From Bacillota bacterium (GTDB lineage Bacteria; Bacillota; Clostridia; Oscillospirales; Ruminococcaceae): DNA of 64,000 nt. The translations under genes and the position numbers were made by a program. Shown in pieces: positions 51,644 through 61,208 of this stretch; within the stretch, counting starts at the first letter, position 1, and every line of letters begins with the position of its first letter. The DNA lies in contig JAEZVA010000032.1 in NCBI GenBank assembly GCA_023443315.1, positions 1 to 64,000 of the forward strand. The letters run 5' to 3'. The notes beneath the pieces were generated by a model. It had not been told where the DNA came from. It searched no databases and saw only the letters and a list, made by a program, of their open reading frames with translations.

Positions 51644-52957
51644 TCATACCTTGTGTGGATGCCCGCATACCGCATTTAGAAAATGCTCACCACCACAGGG
51701 GATGCAGGCAATGGGAACCCCCAGCGCGTTCTGTGCCTCTGATACGGTCACGCTGTCTAAAAACATGTCCTTTTCATATCGCAGCATCACATCGGGGATT
51801 AAAAGCTCTTCGCCAAGGTCTTTGCCCTTCAGCTGCACAATCAGGTCGCCTCCCGTGACAAGCCCTGCCACGGTAATGGTCTCGCCGAAAAAGTCGTTGC
51901 GGATTGCGACCACATTACAGGTTAGATTATGCCATTTTTCTTTTAATGCGTCAACCAGTTCGTCAAGAAAAGGCTTTGCGTCAACACCCGTCGCCACCGT
52001 TACCCTGCGTGGGATGTCACTGGGTTGCAAATCCTCAAGCGCGGCGTAGAACTCCTCGCGCATCAGGGCGACCATTCCGACGCCGTTGTCCAGCTGGTCA
52101 AAGTCGCCGTAATATCGGTCGTCGGGAATTGGAAGCTTTGCCTTGATAAAAAACTCGTCGGCGGGATACACCAGGCGGGTTTGGTTTTGTTCGTAGAATG
52201 CGTCGGCAAACTCATGCGCGATGCGGATGGTTTCGCGGGCGCCCTCCTGGGTATAGGGTGTAATCGGATACAGCCCGTCGCGGTATTTGGTCACACCCAC
52301 CGGCACTAGTGCCACGCTCTCAAGAGCAGGGTACAACTGCGCAAGGTCTCGAAGGCTGCGCCTTAGTTCCACGCCGTCGTTAACCCCGGGACAGAGCACA
52401 AGCTGGGCGTTGATGCGAACACCCGCGTCCGCCAGTGTTTTAAGGTGGCGTAGGCTGTCGCCCGAATGCTTATTCTTCATCATCAGCACCCGCAGCGCAG
52501 GATTTGTGGTGTGTACCGACACGTTGATGGGGCTAATCTTCATCTTGACGATGCGGGCGACATCTTCGTCTGTCATATTCGTAAGGGTGATGTAGTTTCC
52601 AAGCAAGAATGACATACGCGAATCGTCATCCTTAAAATAGAGCGTTTCGCGCAGCCCCTTGGGCAGCTGGTCCACAAAGCAAAAGATGCATTTGTTTTTG
52701 CAGGAACGCTGGTTATCCATCAAAAAGGTGTCAAACGCAAGCCCCAGCTCCTCGTATTCACCTTTTTTTACTAGAGTGTCATAAACAACACCGCCGCGCA
52801 GATACTCTATCTTTAGCACGCGGTCTGCCATATAAAACCGGTAATCCAGCACATCGTTAATGACGTTTTGATTGATGGTTAGCAGCGTATCGCCAACAAG
52901 CAGCCCTGCGCGATGCGCGTAGGACAGCTCTTCTACCCCGCTGATGAGTACCGGCAT
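51644..52957 (-). CDS. DUF512 radical SAM-like Fe-S protein with PDZ-like N-terminus
   Basis: 437 residues. N-terminal PDZ-like part (SYAHRAGLLVGDTLLTINQN), then a radical SAM core with CKNKCIFCFVDQLPKG (CX3CX2C), and the C-terminal DUF512 domain. The family is always near der/plsY in Clostridia, function unknown. RBS AGGGAG. Confidence 0.9.
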   Translation of the reverse strand: MPVLISGVEELSYAHRAGLLVGDTLLTINQNVINDVLDYRFYMADRVLKIEYLRGGVVYDTLVKKGEYEELGLAFDTFLMDNQRSCKNKCIFCFVDQLPKGLRETLYFKDDDSRMSFLLGNYITLTNMTDEDVARIVKMKISPINVSVHTTNPALRVLMMKNKHSGDSLRHLKTLADAGVRINAQLVLCPGVNDGVELRRSLRDLAQLYPALESVALVPVGVTKYRDGLYPITPYTQEGARETIRIAHEFADAFYEQNQTRLVYPADEFFIKAKLPIPDDRYYGDFDQLDNGVGMVALMREEFYAALEDLQPSDIPRRVTVATGVDAKPFLDELVDALKEKWHNLTCNVVAIRNDFFGETITVAGLVTGGDLIVQLKGKDLGEELLIPDVMLRYEKDMFLDSVTVSEAQNALGVPIACIPCGGEHFLNAVCGHPHKV

Positions 52958-53099
52958 ACACGTTCTCCCTTTTCCCTAATGATAAAACGAGTGCTATACC
53001 AAATTAACTAATCATGTCTACGAAAAAAACACTTCAAAAGCCATAACACATTTTCTCGTTTTTATTCGGGATTTATTTAAGTTAATTAGCTATAACAAA

Positions 53100-53123
53100 A
53101 TAGAGAAGGTCTCCCTTCTCTAT
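53100..53123 (-). terminator. Terminator after rpmF
   Basis: ATAGAGAAGG and CCTTCTCTAT, 4-base loop; minus strand continues TTTTG. Confidence 0.85.
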
Positions 53124-53135
53124 CGCGGTTAAGCA

Positions 53136-53318
53136 CTATGCTTCTTTTTTAAGAATCTCTTTGCCCTTGTAATAACCGCAGTTGGGGCAAACCCTGTGAG
53201 GCTGCTTCAATTCACCACACTGTGTGCATTTGCTGAATGCGGGAACCGGAAGCTTCCATACGTTGGAGCGGCGTTTGTCGCGTCTTGCTTTGGATACTCT
53301 CCTCTTTGGTACAGCCAT
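53136..53318 (-). CDS. rpmF: Ribosomal protein L32
   Basis: 60 residues. MAVPKRRVSKARRDKRRSN and four zinc Cys (31, 34, 44, 47; CTQC, CPNC). It is the zinc-binding C+ form. RBS AAGGAGG. Behind yceD, as usual. Confidence 0.97.
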   Translation of the reverse strand: MAVPKRRVSKARRDKRRSNVWKLPVPAFSKCTQCGELKQPHRVCPNCGYYKGKEILKKEA

Positions 53319-53376
53319 GCCGTGCACCTCCTTATACCTTTAAAACTTATGGATAAGCCGGCATAAACCGGTTCGC

Positions 53377-53871
53377 TTAATCAAGCAGTTGTTCGAGCGC
53401 CGCCAGGCGCGGGTCAATTGTTTTTGTTTGACAGGAACAAGCGGTATGGTTTTTGTTTGCTCCGCACATCTGGCACAGCCCCTTGCAGTCGTCGCTGCAC
53501 AGCAGCTTGACGGGAACAGTCAGCACCAAATCGGATGTAACAAGCTCCGTAAGGTTGAGCATTGCATCCTTGAGCACTACAAACTCATCGGTATCCTCAC
53601 CGTTTAGACTGAGCACCAGTACATGGAAAAAGCTATGCGTCTCAACTCGCTCAAAATGCTCCAGACAGCGGTCGCAATCTGCCGCGAGCGTGTAGGTCGC
53701 TTGATAGCTCAGCGTAACAATGCCTGTCCTGCTTAGAATCTCGCCAACGACGTGAACGGGTGATGCAAAGGGACATCTGCCCCAAAGCAAAACCTCGGAA
53801 AAATCAAAATCGTGGTTTAACTCGATGCGTTCATTCTCATTGTCGAAAAGCTGCCGAAGCCCAATCAGCAT
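53377..53871 (-). CDS. yceD: DUF177 / YceD family protein
   Basis: 164 residues. YTLAADCDRCLEHF and the C-terminal CSDDCKGLCQMCGANKNHTACSC carry the conserved Cys of the family; it is linked with rRNA processing and 23S accumulation in plants and bacteria. Start ATG 53871 (GGGGGCTGG upstream). Its promoter is at 53978-54006. A longer frame upstream covers the leader and is not used. Confidence 0.88.
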   Translation of the reverse strand: MLIGLRQLFDNENERIELNHDFDFSEVLLWGRCPFASPVHVVGEILSRTGIVTLSYQATYTLAADCDRCLEHFERVETHSFFHVLVLSLNGEDTDEFVVLKDAMLNLTELVTSDLVLTVPVKLLCSDDCKGLCQMCGANKNHTACSCQTKTIDPRLAALEQLLD

Positions 53872-53977
53872 AAAAAACCAGCCCCCCAACATATGATACG
53901 TGGACAGATAACGCGGTAAAAAACCATGCCGACAAAAAACGCCGCCGTATACGGCAGCCCATAACGCCACGGGATAT

Positions 53978-54006
53978 ATTATAGGGGTTTGTGCGCAGTT
54001 TGTCAA
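53978..54006 (-). promoter_or_regulatory. Promoter of yceD-rpmF
   Basis: Minus-strand perfect TTGACA (54006-54001), 17 bases, TATAAT (53983-53978). Confidence 0.8.
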
Positions 54007-54149
54007 TACGTATCGTGCATTATTTGCCCAAATTATCAAACAGTCAGCACACATATAAACGTAATGAGATTTACTGAGCACAATACATCAATTATATAAT
54101 ACAATTAGCCCCGTTACAATACTATTGTCTGCTTTTTTCGGTAAAAAAA

Positions 54150-54170
54150 CGTCCTGATTCGTGCAGGATG
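54150..54170 (-). terminator. Orphan minus-strand terminator in the yceD-ACT gap
   Basis: CGTCCT pairs with AGGATG (one G-T pair) and on the minus strand a TTTTTTT run follows. No minus-strand gene lies directly upstream of it, which is unexplained. The gap 53872-54305 otherwise holds the yceD promoter and a weak promoter for the ACT gene (TTTCAT-17-TATGAT before 54226). Confidence 0.5.
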
Positions 54171-54305
54171 TAAAAAATTCCTCGGGCTGTTTCATTCTAA
54201 GTTTTATTATGCTATGATAGATAATTAACAGGTAGCATAGGCTAAAAAAGGCTGCCCCTGTGTACGAAAAAACAATGCAAAAGCTATCTTGATGGAGGAA
54301 TGAAA

Positions 54306-54575
54306 ATGCGTGCGGTAATTACGGTAATCGGCAAAGATATGGTAGGTATTCTCGCTAAGATCAGCACGGTTTGCGCCGAGTGCAACGTCAATGTTTCAGA
54401 CGTGACCCAGTCGGTACTGCAGGATATGTTCGCGATGATTATGATGGTAGATATCTCAAAGCTTACCATCGGGTTTTCGGAGTTTTCCGACCGTTTGGGC
54501 GAACAAGGGAAAGAGATGGGTCTTAGCATCCACTGTATGCACGAGGACATCTTTAATTCCATGCACCGCATCTAG
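54306..54575 (+). CDS. ACT-domain protein (UPF0237 type)
   Basis: 89 residues, a single ACT domain: RAVITVIGKDMVGILAKIST, CNVNVSDVTQ. It is the usual partner of a DUF711 gene. ACT domains bind amino acids or other small ligands. Start ATG 54306, six bases after GGAGGA (an ATG at 54300 touches the RBS). Confidence 0.9.
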   Translation: MRAVITVIGKDMVGILAKISTVCAECNVNVSDVTQSVLQDMFAMIMMVDISKLTIGFSEFSDRLGEQGKEMGLSIHCMHEDIFNSMHRI

Positions 54576-54646
54576 CTGATAAAATGGGGAAAGGGACTTC
54601 ACCCGTCTGTGTTTGGGATAAGGGTGAGCTTGGAGGATAGTCACCG

Positions 54647-56005
54647 ATGATTAATGTAAGCGATATACTAGAGACCATTAGTATGATACAGGATGAAAAC
54701 CTTGATATCCGCACCATTACGATGGGCATTTCGCTACTGGAATGCTGCGACAGCGACATCGACCGTGCGTGTGAAAAGGTTTATGACAAGATAACCAAAA
54801 AGGCACAGCACCTAGTAAAAACAGGCGACGATATTGAGAAGGAATACGGCATACCCGTAATCAATAAGCGCATAGCCGTCACCCCTATCTCGATGCTGCT
54901 GGCAAGCAGCAAGGGCGACCCCGTGAAGTATGCGCTGACTCTGGAACGCGCTGCCAAGGAGTGCGGTGTAAACCTGATTGGCGGCTATTCCGCGCTGGTG
55001 CATAAGGGCTTTTCGGCGGGGGATATGGAACTGATTCTGTCTATCCCCGAGGCACTCAAGCAAACTAGCCGTGTGTGCTCGTCGGTTAACATCGGCTCGA
55101 CCAAAAGCGGTATTAACATGGATGCCGTCAAGCTGATGGGACGCATCGTAAAACAGAGCGCTAAGCTGACCGCAGACCGTCAGTGTGTGGGCGCGACCAA
55201 GCTGGTTGTGTTCTGTAACGCGCCGGAGGATAATCCTTTTATGGCGGGGGCTTTTCACGGCGTAGGCGAGCCGGACTGTGTAATTAACGTCGGTGTCTCG
55301 GGCCCCGGTGTGGTGCGCTGTGCGCTTGCAAAGGCGGACAAAAGCCTTGACATCACCGCTGTTGCCGATATTGTGAAAAAGACAGCGTTTAAGATTACTC
55401 GTATGGGGCAGCTCGTTGCCTACGAGGCATCCCGACGACTTGATATGCCGTTTGGTATTGTGGATCTCTCGCTCGCGCCCACCCCAGCGGTCGGCGATTC
55501 GGTTGCCCACATCTTAGAGGAGATGGGGCTTGCGCAATGTGGATGCTGCGGCACCACGGCTGCGCTTGCCCTGCTTAACGACGCGGTGAAAAAGGGCGGC
55601 GTGATGGCTTCGTCCCACGTCGGTGGGCTTTCGGGCGCGTTTATCCCCGTTTCTGAGGATGCAGGTATGATTAACGCCGCGATAAGCGGTGTGCTTACCC
55701 TTGAAAAGCTCGAGGCCATGACCGCGGTGTGCTCGGTGGGTCTTGATATGATTGCCATCCCCGGCGATACGCCCGATGAAGTCATCAGCGCGATTATTGC
55801 GGATGAAGCGGCAATCGGCATGGTGAACGCCAAGACAACGGCGGTGCGCATTATCCCCGCCATCGGTCTGAAGGAGGGCGACATGCTGGAGTGGGGCGGG
55901 CTATTCGGCTCTGCACCCGTTATGCACGTCAACACCACCTCCCCCGCTGTGTTTATCAACCGCGGCGGACGCATCCCTGCCCCTCTGCAAAGCCTGAAGA
56001 ATTAG
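54647..56005 (+). CDS. DUF711 / PFL family protein (UPF0210)
   Basis: 452 residues. [40 protein letters not shown] and [22 protein letters not shown] are the family marks. Structure known in homologs (a formate lyase-like barrel), role unknown. Always paired with a small ACT protein as here. Confidence 0.92.
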   Translation: MINVSDILETISMIQDENLDIRTITMGISLLECCDSDIDRACEKVYDKITKKAQHLVKTGDDIEKEYGIPVINKRIAVTPISMLLASSKGDPVKYALTLERAAKECGVNLIGGYSALVHKGFSAGDMELILSIPEALKQTSRVCSSVNIGSTKSGINMDAVKLMGRIVKQSAKLTADRQCVGATKLVVFCNAPEDNPFMAGAFHGVGEPDCVINVGVSGPGVVRCALAKADKSLDITAVADIVKKTAFKITRMGQLVAYEASRRLDMPFGIVDLSLAPTPAVGDSVAHILEEMGLAQCGCCGTTAALALLNDAVKKGGVMASSHVGGLSGAFIPVSEDAGMINAAISGVLTLEKLEAMTAVCSVGLDMIAIPGDTPDEVISAIIADEAAIGMVNAKTTAVRIIPAIGLKEGDMLEWGGLFGSAPVMHVNTTSPAVFINRGGRIPAPLQSLKN

Positions 56006-56051
56006 CTGATCCAACAACGACATATGAAACCTGACTTTGGAGGATAGAAAT

Positions 56052-56660
56052 ATGAACCGGCAGATTGGGATCTGGGCATCAGCCACAGCCGCAGTAATGG
56101 TATTTTTGTTTGCACTATCTATGGTGTTTTCTTTCATGTCCATTTCCTATGCGACAAGCTTTCTATTCTCGTGGTGTTATCTGCTTATGACCTGCGCATT
56201 CTTTGCTTGGGCACCTAAGGAGCGGCGCGTTGCGGCTGTTGCGGGCATCGCGTTTGCGTGTGTGTATGTGACGTTGATTGGGCTTGTATACTTTACCCAG
56301 CTTACCGCTGTTCTGTACCAGACCGAAAGCGCTGATGTCGTTCTTGCGCTTACCTATGAGCCCGGTCGATGGTTTTTTGCCATTGACCTGCTTGGATACG
56401 CTTTTCTTTCTCTCTCCGCTTTGTTTGTGGGGCTCACGCTTGTACCCAAAAACAAGGTGGACAAATGGCTAAAGGCACTTTTGCTGATACATGGGTTGTA
56501 TGCTCCCGCGTGTGTACTCATGCCGATGCTCAATGTATTTCGGGTGGATGCCTCTGGCGCAAGCGATATGAGCGGCGTAATTGCACTGATGGGTTGGTGT
56601 ATTCATTTTATCCCCATTGCGGTGCTAAGCGCCCTGCACATGAAAAGCTTAGACAACTAG
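56052..56660 (+). CDS. Hypothetical membrane protein, 202 residues
   Basis: About six hydrophobic segments (e.g. AVMVFLFALSMVFSFMSISY, VAAVAGIAFACVYVTLIGLV, LLLIHGLYAPACVLMPML). I do not recognise a family. Good RBS GGAGGA. It follows the ACT-DUF711 pair by 46 bases on the same strand and ends before a strong terminator, so it is likely the third gene of that operon. Confidence 0.75.
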   Translation: MNRQIGIWASATAAVMVFLFALSMVFSFMSISYATSFLFSWCYLLMTCAFFAWAPKERRVAAVAGIAFACVYVTLIGLVYFTQLTAVLYQTESADVVLALTYEPGRWFFAIDLLGYAFLSLSALFVGLTLVPKNKVDKWLKALLLIHGLYAPACVLMPMLNVFRVDASGASDMSGVIALMGWCIHFIPIAVLSALHMKSLDN

Positions 56661-56680
56661 CTACCATTATACCTGTAATT

Positions 56681-56725
56681 AAAGCAAGCGACCCAGGGCT
56701 GTTACGCCCACGGGTCGCTTGCTTT
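56681..56725 (+). terminator. Terminator after DUF711 operon
   Basis: AAAGCAAGCGACCC and GGGTCGCTTGCTTT, perfect 14-base arms, T-run after it. Confidence 0.92.
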
Positions 56726-56748
56726 TATGTTTGTGTTTTTATCAGTAA

Positions 56749-57198
56749 TTAGTGGCAGCTGCAGCTGTCGTCGCCGTGATGGCACGCGTCGCAATCGCCG
56801 ATGTGCCCGACAATGGGGGTCGGGTCAATGCCCTGACGGGTATAATAATCCGCCACCGCCGCCTTGATTGCCTGCTCCGCCAGCACCGAGCAATGCACCT
56901 TTACCGGGGGCAGACCGTCAAGCGCCTCCATGACCGCGCGATTGGTCAGCTTTAGCGCATCATCAATGGTGCCGCCCTTGATTAGCTCGGTTGCCATCGA
57001 ACTTGTCGCAATCGCCGCGCCACAGCCAAAGGTCTTAAACTTCACATCTTTGATAACACCGGCTTCAATCTTTAGGTACATCTTCATAATATCGCCGCAT
57101 TTTGCGTTGCCGACCTCACCAACGCCGTTTGCGTCGGCAAGCTCGCCCACATTGCGCGGACTAGAGAAATGTTCCATTACTTTATCGCTGTATAGCAT
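56749..57198 (-). CDS. nifU: NifU/IscU-like Fe-S scaffold with Cys/His tail
   Basis: 149 residues. Scaffold Cys34, Cys59 and Cys103 with Asp36 (NAKCGD, FGCGA, VHCS). After about residue 130 an unusual tail adds Cys136, Cys139, Cys146, Cys148 and His140, His141, His149, probably another metal site. It builds [2Fe-2S]/[4Fe-4S] clusters with the cysteine desulfurase. RBS GGAGGT, 49 bases after nifS. Confidence 0.93.
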   Translation of the reverse strand: MLYSDKVMEHFSSPRNVGELADANGVGEVGNAKCGDIMKMYLKIEAGVIKDVKFKTFGCGAAIATSSMATELIKGGTIDDALKLTNRAVMEALDGLPPVKVHCSVLAEQAIKAAVADYYTRQGIDPTPIVGHIGDCDACHHGDDSCSCH

Positions 57199-57247
57199 AG
57201 TTACCTCCATCTCGCCGCCATGCGGCATGCATATCATTTTTATACTC

Positions 57248-58447
57248 TTACCAGTTTCTTTCGCTCTGCATACGCTCCCACAGCGGGGACATCGCGCGCA
57301 GGCGTTCCACAATGGGGGGTACCGTTTTGCAGATATAATCTACCTCTTGCTCCGTAGTCAGCTCACCGAGCGAAAGACGCAACGAGCCGTGGGCAACCTC
57401 ATGCTTAAGCCCGAGCGCAAGCAGCACATGGCTTGGGTCAAGCGAGCCGGAGGTACATGCCGAACCGGACGAAGCGGCAATGCCGTTCATGTCAAGCATT
57501 AAAAGAAGCGATTCGCCCTCAATGCCCTCTACCGACACATTCACATTACCGCACAACCGTTTTTCGCGGTCTCCGTTTAGACGGGTGCAGTCTATTTTAA
57601 GCAGTTCGTCGATTAAGCGGTCGCGTAGCTTGGTAACCGCGGCAACCTTGCCGTCGATATCCGCCGTTGCAAGCTCTGCCGCCTTGGCAAGCCCGACAAC
57701 ACCCGCAAGGTTTTCGGTTCCCGCGCGCTTGCCGCGCTCCTGCTGTCCGCCGTCAATCAGGTTGGGTAATGCAATGCCTTTGCGGCAGTACAGTGCGCCG
57801 ACGCCCTTGGGACCGTGTATCTTGTGCGCTGACATCGACATCAAATCGATGTTCTGCTCGATTACGTCAATCTTTACATTGCCTACCGCCTGTACCGCGT
57901 CGGTATGAAACAACACCTTCGCCTCGCGGCAGATTGCGCCAATCTCCGCGATGGGCTGAATGGTGCCGATTTCGTTGTTTGCGTACATGATGGTGACCAG
58001 TGCCGTATCGGGGCGAATTGCCTGTTTAACGGCGGCGGGGTCCACGACGCCATTCTCCCCTACCGGAAGATACGTCACCTCAAACCCCTCTTTTTCAAGC
58101 GTCTGCATCGCATGCAGCACCGCGTGGTGCTCAAACGATGTGGTAATCAGGTGCTTTTTTCCACGCTTGCCTAACGTATGCGCAACGCCCTTGATTGCCC
58201 AGTTATCCGATTCTGAGCCGCCTGAGGTAAAGAATATCTCCTGCGGCTGTGCGCCGAATGCGGCGGCAACCGAAGCGCGCGCCTTTTCGAGCGCAACCTT
58301 TGCCTGTCTCCCCAACGAATAGATGCTGGATGCGTTGCCGTACTGCTCTCTATAAAAAGGCAGCATTGCCTCTAATACCGCATCGGACAGCTTTGTGGTT
58401 GCGGCATTGTCTGCATATACGAATGTTTTGTTGTTTGTATCGCCCAT
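57248..58447 (-). CDS. nifS: Cysteine desulfurase (NifS/IscS)
   Basis: 399 residues. [18 protein letters not shown], His107, Asp183 and Gln186 (HTDAVQA), PLP Lys209 (SAHK) and catalytic Cys331 in [17 protein letters not shown] with a long (class I-like) loop. It supplies sulfur for Fe-S assembly on the NifU scaffold next to it. Start ATG 58447; GTG 58456 is possible. Confidence 0.95.
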   Translation of the reverse strand: MGDTNNKTFVYADNAATTKLSDAVLEAMLPFYREQYGNASSIYSLGRQAKVALEKARASVAAAFGAQPQEIFFTSGGSESDNWAIKGVAHTLGKRGKKHLITTSFEHHAVLHAMQTLEKEGFEVTYLPVGENGVVDPAAVKQAIRPDTALVTIMYANNEIGTIQPIAEIGAICREAKVLFHTDAVQAVGNVKIDVIEQNIDLMSMSAHKIHGPKGVGALYCRKGIALPNLIDGGQQERGKRAGTENLAGVVGLAKAAELATADIDGKVAAVTKLRDRLIDELLKIDCTRLNGDREKRLCGNVNVSVEGIEGESLLLMLDMNGIAASSGSACTSGSLDPSHVLLALGLKHEVAHGSLRLSLGELTTEQEVDYICKTVPPIVERLRAMSPLWERMQSERNW

Positions 58448-58544
58448 TGTTTTCACCCATGCCTTTCCGGATGCGTCGAAGCGGTATCCGTATTAATGCT
58501 CCATCTTACCACCGCAATGCTTGCTATAGTAATCTGATAGTTAT

Positions 58545-58573
58545 AATATATACCTTTCTAGTAGAACTTTCAA
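58545..58573 (-). promoter_or_regulatory. Promoter of nifS-nifU
   Basis: Minus-strand TTGAAA (58573-58568), 17 bases, TATATT (58550-58545); leader about 90 bases. Confidence 0.55.
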
Positions 58574-58708
58574 GGGTTATGTTAAAAAAATCTCAATTTC
58601 TTAGTAAAATCGCACTGACAAAAAATAAAACAAATAAAACGCACCGTATTAGTCTAACCGTTTCATGCAAAATTCACAACATGGGCAGCAATACTTACAA
58701 AATGCAGA

Positions 58709-59170
58709 TTATCGGTTTTTATAGCGCTCCGCCTGCTGTACGGCAAGCCGATCGCATCGCTCGTTTTCCGGGTGCCCTGCATGCCCCTTGACCCACACGA
58801 TAGTAACCTGATGCTCTGCAACCAGATTCAGCAGCCGTTCCCACAGGTCAGGGTTCAGCGCGGGTTCGTTGCCGCTGCGCTTCCAACCGCGCTGCCGCCA
58901 CTTTTCCGCCCAACCCTTTGTAATGGCATCCGCAACATATTTCGAATCGGTATACAGGGTAACTTCACAGCGTTCCTTCAGTGCCGCTAGGCCCTCAATC
59001 GCCGCCATCAGCTCCATGCGGTTGTTGGTGGTATTCGCTTCCCCTCCCGAAAGCTCCTTCTCTCGTCCTTCGTAGCGCAGGATGGTGCCGTAACCTCCCG
59101 GACCTGGGTTTCCGCTGCACGCACCGTCGGTAAAAATCTCAATACGCTTCAGGTTCTGGTCCAATGTCAT
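58709..59170 (-). CDS. rnhA: Ribonuclease HI
   Basis: 153 residues, with the catalytic DEDD set Asp15 ([11 protein letters not shown]), Glu53, Asp75 and Asp140, plus His130. It removes RNA of RNA-DNA hybrids. Single gene with weak promoter signals upstream. Confidence 0.96.
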   Translation of the reverse strand: MTLDQNLKRIEIFTDGACSGNPGPGGYGTILRYEGREKELSGGEANTTNNRMELMAAIEGLAALKERCEVTLYTDSKYVADAITKGWAEKWRQRGWKRSGNEPALNPDLWERLLNLVAEHQVTIVWVKGHAGHPENERCDRLAVQQAERYKNR

Positions 59171-59337
59171 GCTCCTTCCAAGCGTTATTTCTAATTCATT
59201 AAGACAAAGGTTATTATATTACTTTTCTTTGTTTGATACAAGCATCCCTAATGAGAGAAGCGCAACGCAAATAATCGTCGGTTTGGCGGCATATACTTGG
59301 TGAACAGACAACGGTTGTACAAAGGGGGCTTATACGG

Positions 59338-60111
59338 ATGAACAACGACTGCTTTGCCCTGCTATTATCACTTTCGGCAGGGCTTTGCACGGGGCTTGGC
59401 GGTCTGGTCGTTATATCGGCACGTCAAAACGCACGAAGACTCTTACCCTTTTCGCTGGGTTTTGCGGCGGGGGTTATGATTATGGTTTCGCTTGCCGATA
59501 TCCTGCCGGAATCGGCGGCGTTTATCGGACAAAGCGTGCGACCACAGGCGGCTGGGGTATACGCACTGCTTGCCATGGTGTTCGGCATCATACTTGCGGC
59601 ACTCGGCGCGGGTGCACTTCCCGAGCAAACCGATTGGATTCGCCCCGTATCGGCAGCACCACCGGGGCTTGCGCGGGTAGGGTTGGTAACAATGGTGGCG
59701 GTGGTTGCGCACAATATTCCAGAGGGCGTTGCAACCTACATGGCCGGCTGCGGTGAGCGGTCTCTCGGCATCTCGGTGGCGGCGGCAATCGCGCTGCATA
59801 ACATCCCAGAGGGGATTTCGGTTGCCATCCCCGTTTATTATGCGACAGGCAGCAAGGGTAAGGGGCTGCTGTGCGCCGTTATCTCAGGTCTTGGTGAGCC
59901 ACTTGGTGCGCTGCTTGCGCTGGTGATCCTTCGCCCCTTTTTAACCAGTCTGTCTCTGGGCGCAATCCTTGGCATTGTGGCAGGAATTATGCTGTTTGTA
60001 TCGTTTAACGAACTGATTCCTTCTGCGCTGCGATACGGTAAAAAAACACCGATAGCAGGGATTATGCTGGGGCTGTTGGTCATGGGATTAGGGCTTGCAT
60101 GGTTCTCGTAG
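59338..60111 (+). CDS. ZIP family metal transporter (ZupT-like)
   Basis: 257 residues with eight membrane segments. HNIPEGVATYMAG and HNIPEGISVAIPVYYATGSK are the metal-binding TM4/TM5 signature of the GufA/ZupT group. It imports Zn2+ or other divalent metals. RBS AAAGGGGG. A terminator follows. Confidence 0.94.
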   Translation: MNNDCFALLLSLSAGLCTGLGGLVVISARQNARRLLPFSLGFAAGVMIMVSLADILPESAAFIGQSVRPQAAGVYALLAMVFGIILAALGAGALPEQTDWIRPVSAAPPGLARVGLVTMVAVVAHNIPEGVATYMAGCGERSLGISVAAAIALHNIPEGISVAIPVYYATGSKGKGLLCAVISGLGEPLGALLALVILRPFLTSLSLGAILGIVAGIMLFVSFNELIPSALRYGKKTPIAGIMLGLLVMGLGLAWFS

Positions 60112-60117
60112 CAATAC

Positions 60118-60155
60118 AAAAACGCCCGCTGCTTCTCATTTCGGCGGGCGTTTTC
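60118..60155. terminator. Bidirectional terminator between ZIP and DnaC-like genes
   Basis: AACGCCCGC and GCGGGCGTT, T-runs on both sides. Confidence 0.85.
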
Positions 60156-60169
60156 TATTGCTTCTATTG

Positions 60170-61156
60170 CTATCGCACCTTTTTCAGCGAGCGGATGTCG
60201 CTGCCAAAGAAGCGCAGGAAGCTATATGAGCCATGCAGTCTTGACAATACCTTCTCGGAATAGGCATCCCTCAGCTCCCCGATTGACATATTGGTGCTGA
60301 TGATGGTGGGGCGTTTGGTAAGCAGGCGGGTATTAATGATGTTATAGGCGGTGGAAACGGTAAACTGGGTGGAGAACTCCGCGCCAAGGTCATCAATAAT
60401 TAACAGGTCGCAGCCAAGCAACGATTCCAGCACGTCGTGCTTACTGCTGCCGCGGGAGAAATGCGCCTGCTCCACCGCACGAAACAGGTTGTTTGCAGCG
60501 CCGTATACCACACCGTAGCCTTGATCAATCACCTTTGCAGCAATGGCAAGCGAAAGGTGGGTTTTGCCTAGCCCTGTTGCACCAAGCATCAGAATATTAG
60601 GGGAAGCAAGGGAAAAGGTGTTTGCGTATTTTAAGCAGAAATCGAATATCTCCGCCATCTTTACACGCGGAACGATCCCGCTCGCTGGTTCGGGCTGTTG
60701 CGGGTAGTAGTCGAGCGTAAACTGAGAAAAGCTTGACGGCGCAAGCGGTGACTGCTCGTTTAATCGGCGATACGCCTCGCGCTTTAACTCCGCTTTCAAG
60801 CACTCGCACATCTCGCCATCGGCAAAGCCACTGTCTTCACATTGCTTACATGTATAGGGCACACGCAGGTAATCCTCTGCAAGACCGCAGTCAGAGAAGA
60901 TTTCTGTGCGCCGTTTTTCAAGGCGGTCGGTCTTTTCTTTGAGCGCGCTCAGCAGGCTATGCGAATCCGCGTCAGGCGAAAGCAACGCCTTGGAGGTTGC
61001 GGCGCCGATTAGAATCAGATCCCGCTCTATCTGCTCGAGCTCAGGGATGTCGGCATACAATTGCTCTCGGCGCCGCTCAGAGATATAGCGCGCGGCCTGT
61101 CTGCGCTCGGTGAGCAGCGACCTTGCCGCCGTATAAACTTCGCCGGAATATCCCAT
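60170..61156 (-). CDS. DnaC/DnaI-type helicase-loader ATPase
   Basis: 328 residues. N-terminal zinc-type Cys (103, 106, 117, 119), Walker A GATGLGKT (192-199), Walker B LLIIDDLGAEF, sensor ISTNMS. It is the clostridial DnaI-type loader of the replicative helicase, paired with the DnaD-domain gene directly upstream. Confidence 0.92.
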   Translation of the reverse strand: MGYSGEVYTAARSLLTERRQAARYISERRREQLYADIPELEQIERDLILIGAATSKALLSPDADSHSLLSALKEKTDRLEKRRTEIFSDCGLAEDYLRVPYTCKQCEDSGFADGEMCECLKAELKREAYRRLNEQSPLAPSSFSQFTLDYYPQQPEPASGIVPRVKMAEIFDFCLKYANTFSLASPNILMLGATGLGKTHLSLAIAAKVIDQGYGVVYGAANNLFRAVEQAHFSRGSSKHDVLESLLGCDLLIIDDLGAEFSTQFTVSTAYNIINTRLLTKRPTIISTNMSIGELRDAYSEKVLSRLHGSYSFLRFFGSDIRSLKKVR

Positions 61157-61208
61157 ACGGTAATCCGTCCCTTCTCGGTTAATTTGAGCCCATTGTCATA
61201 CGCATGGT

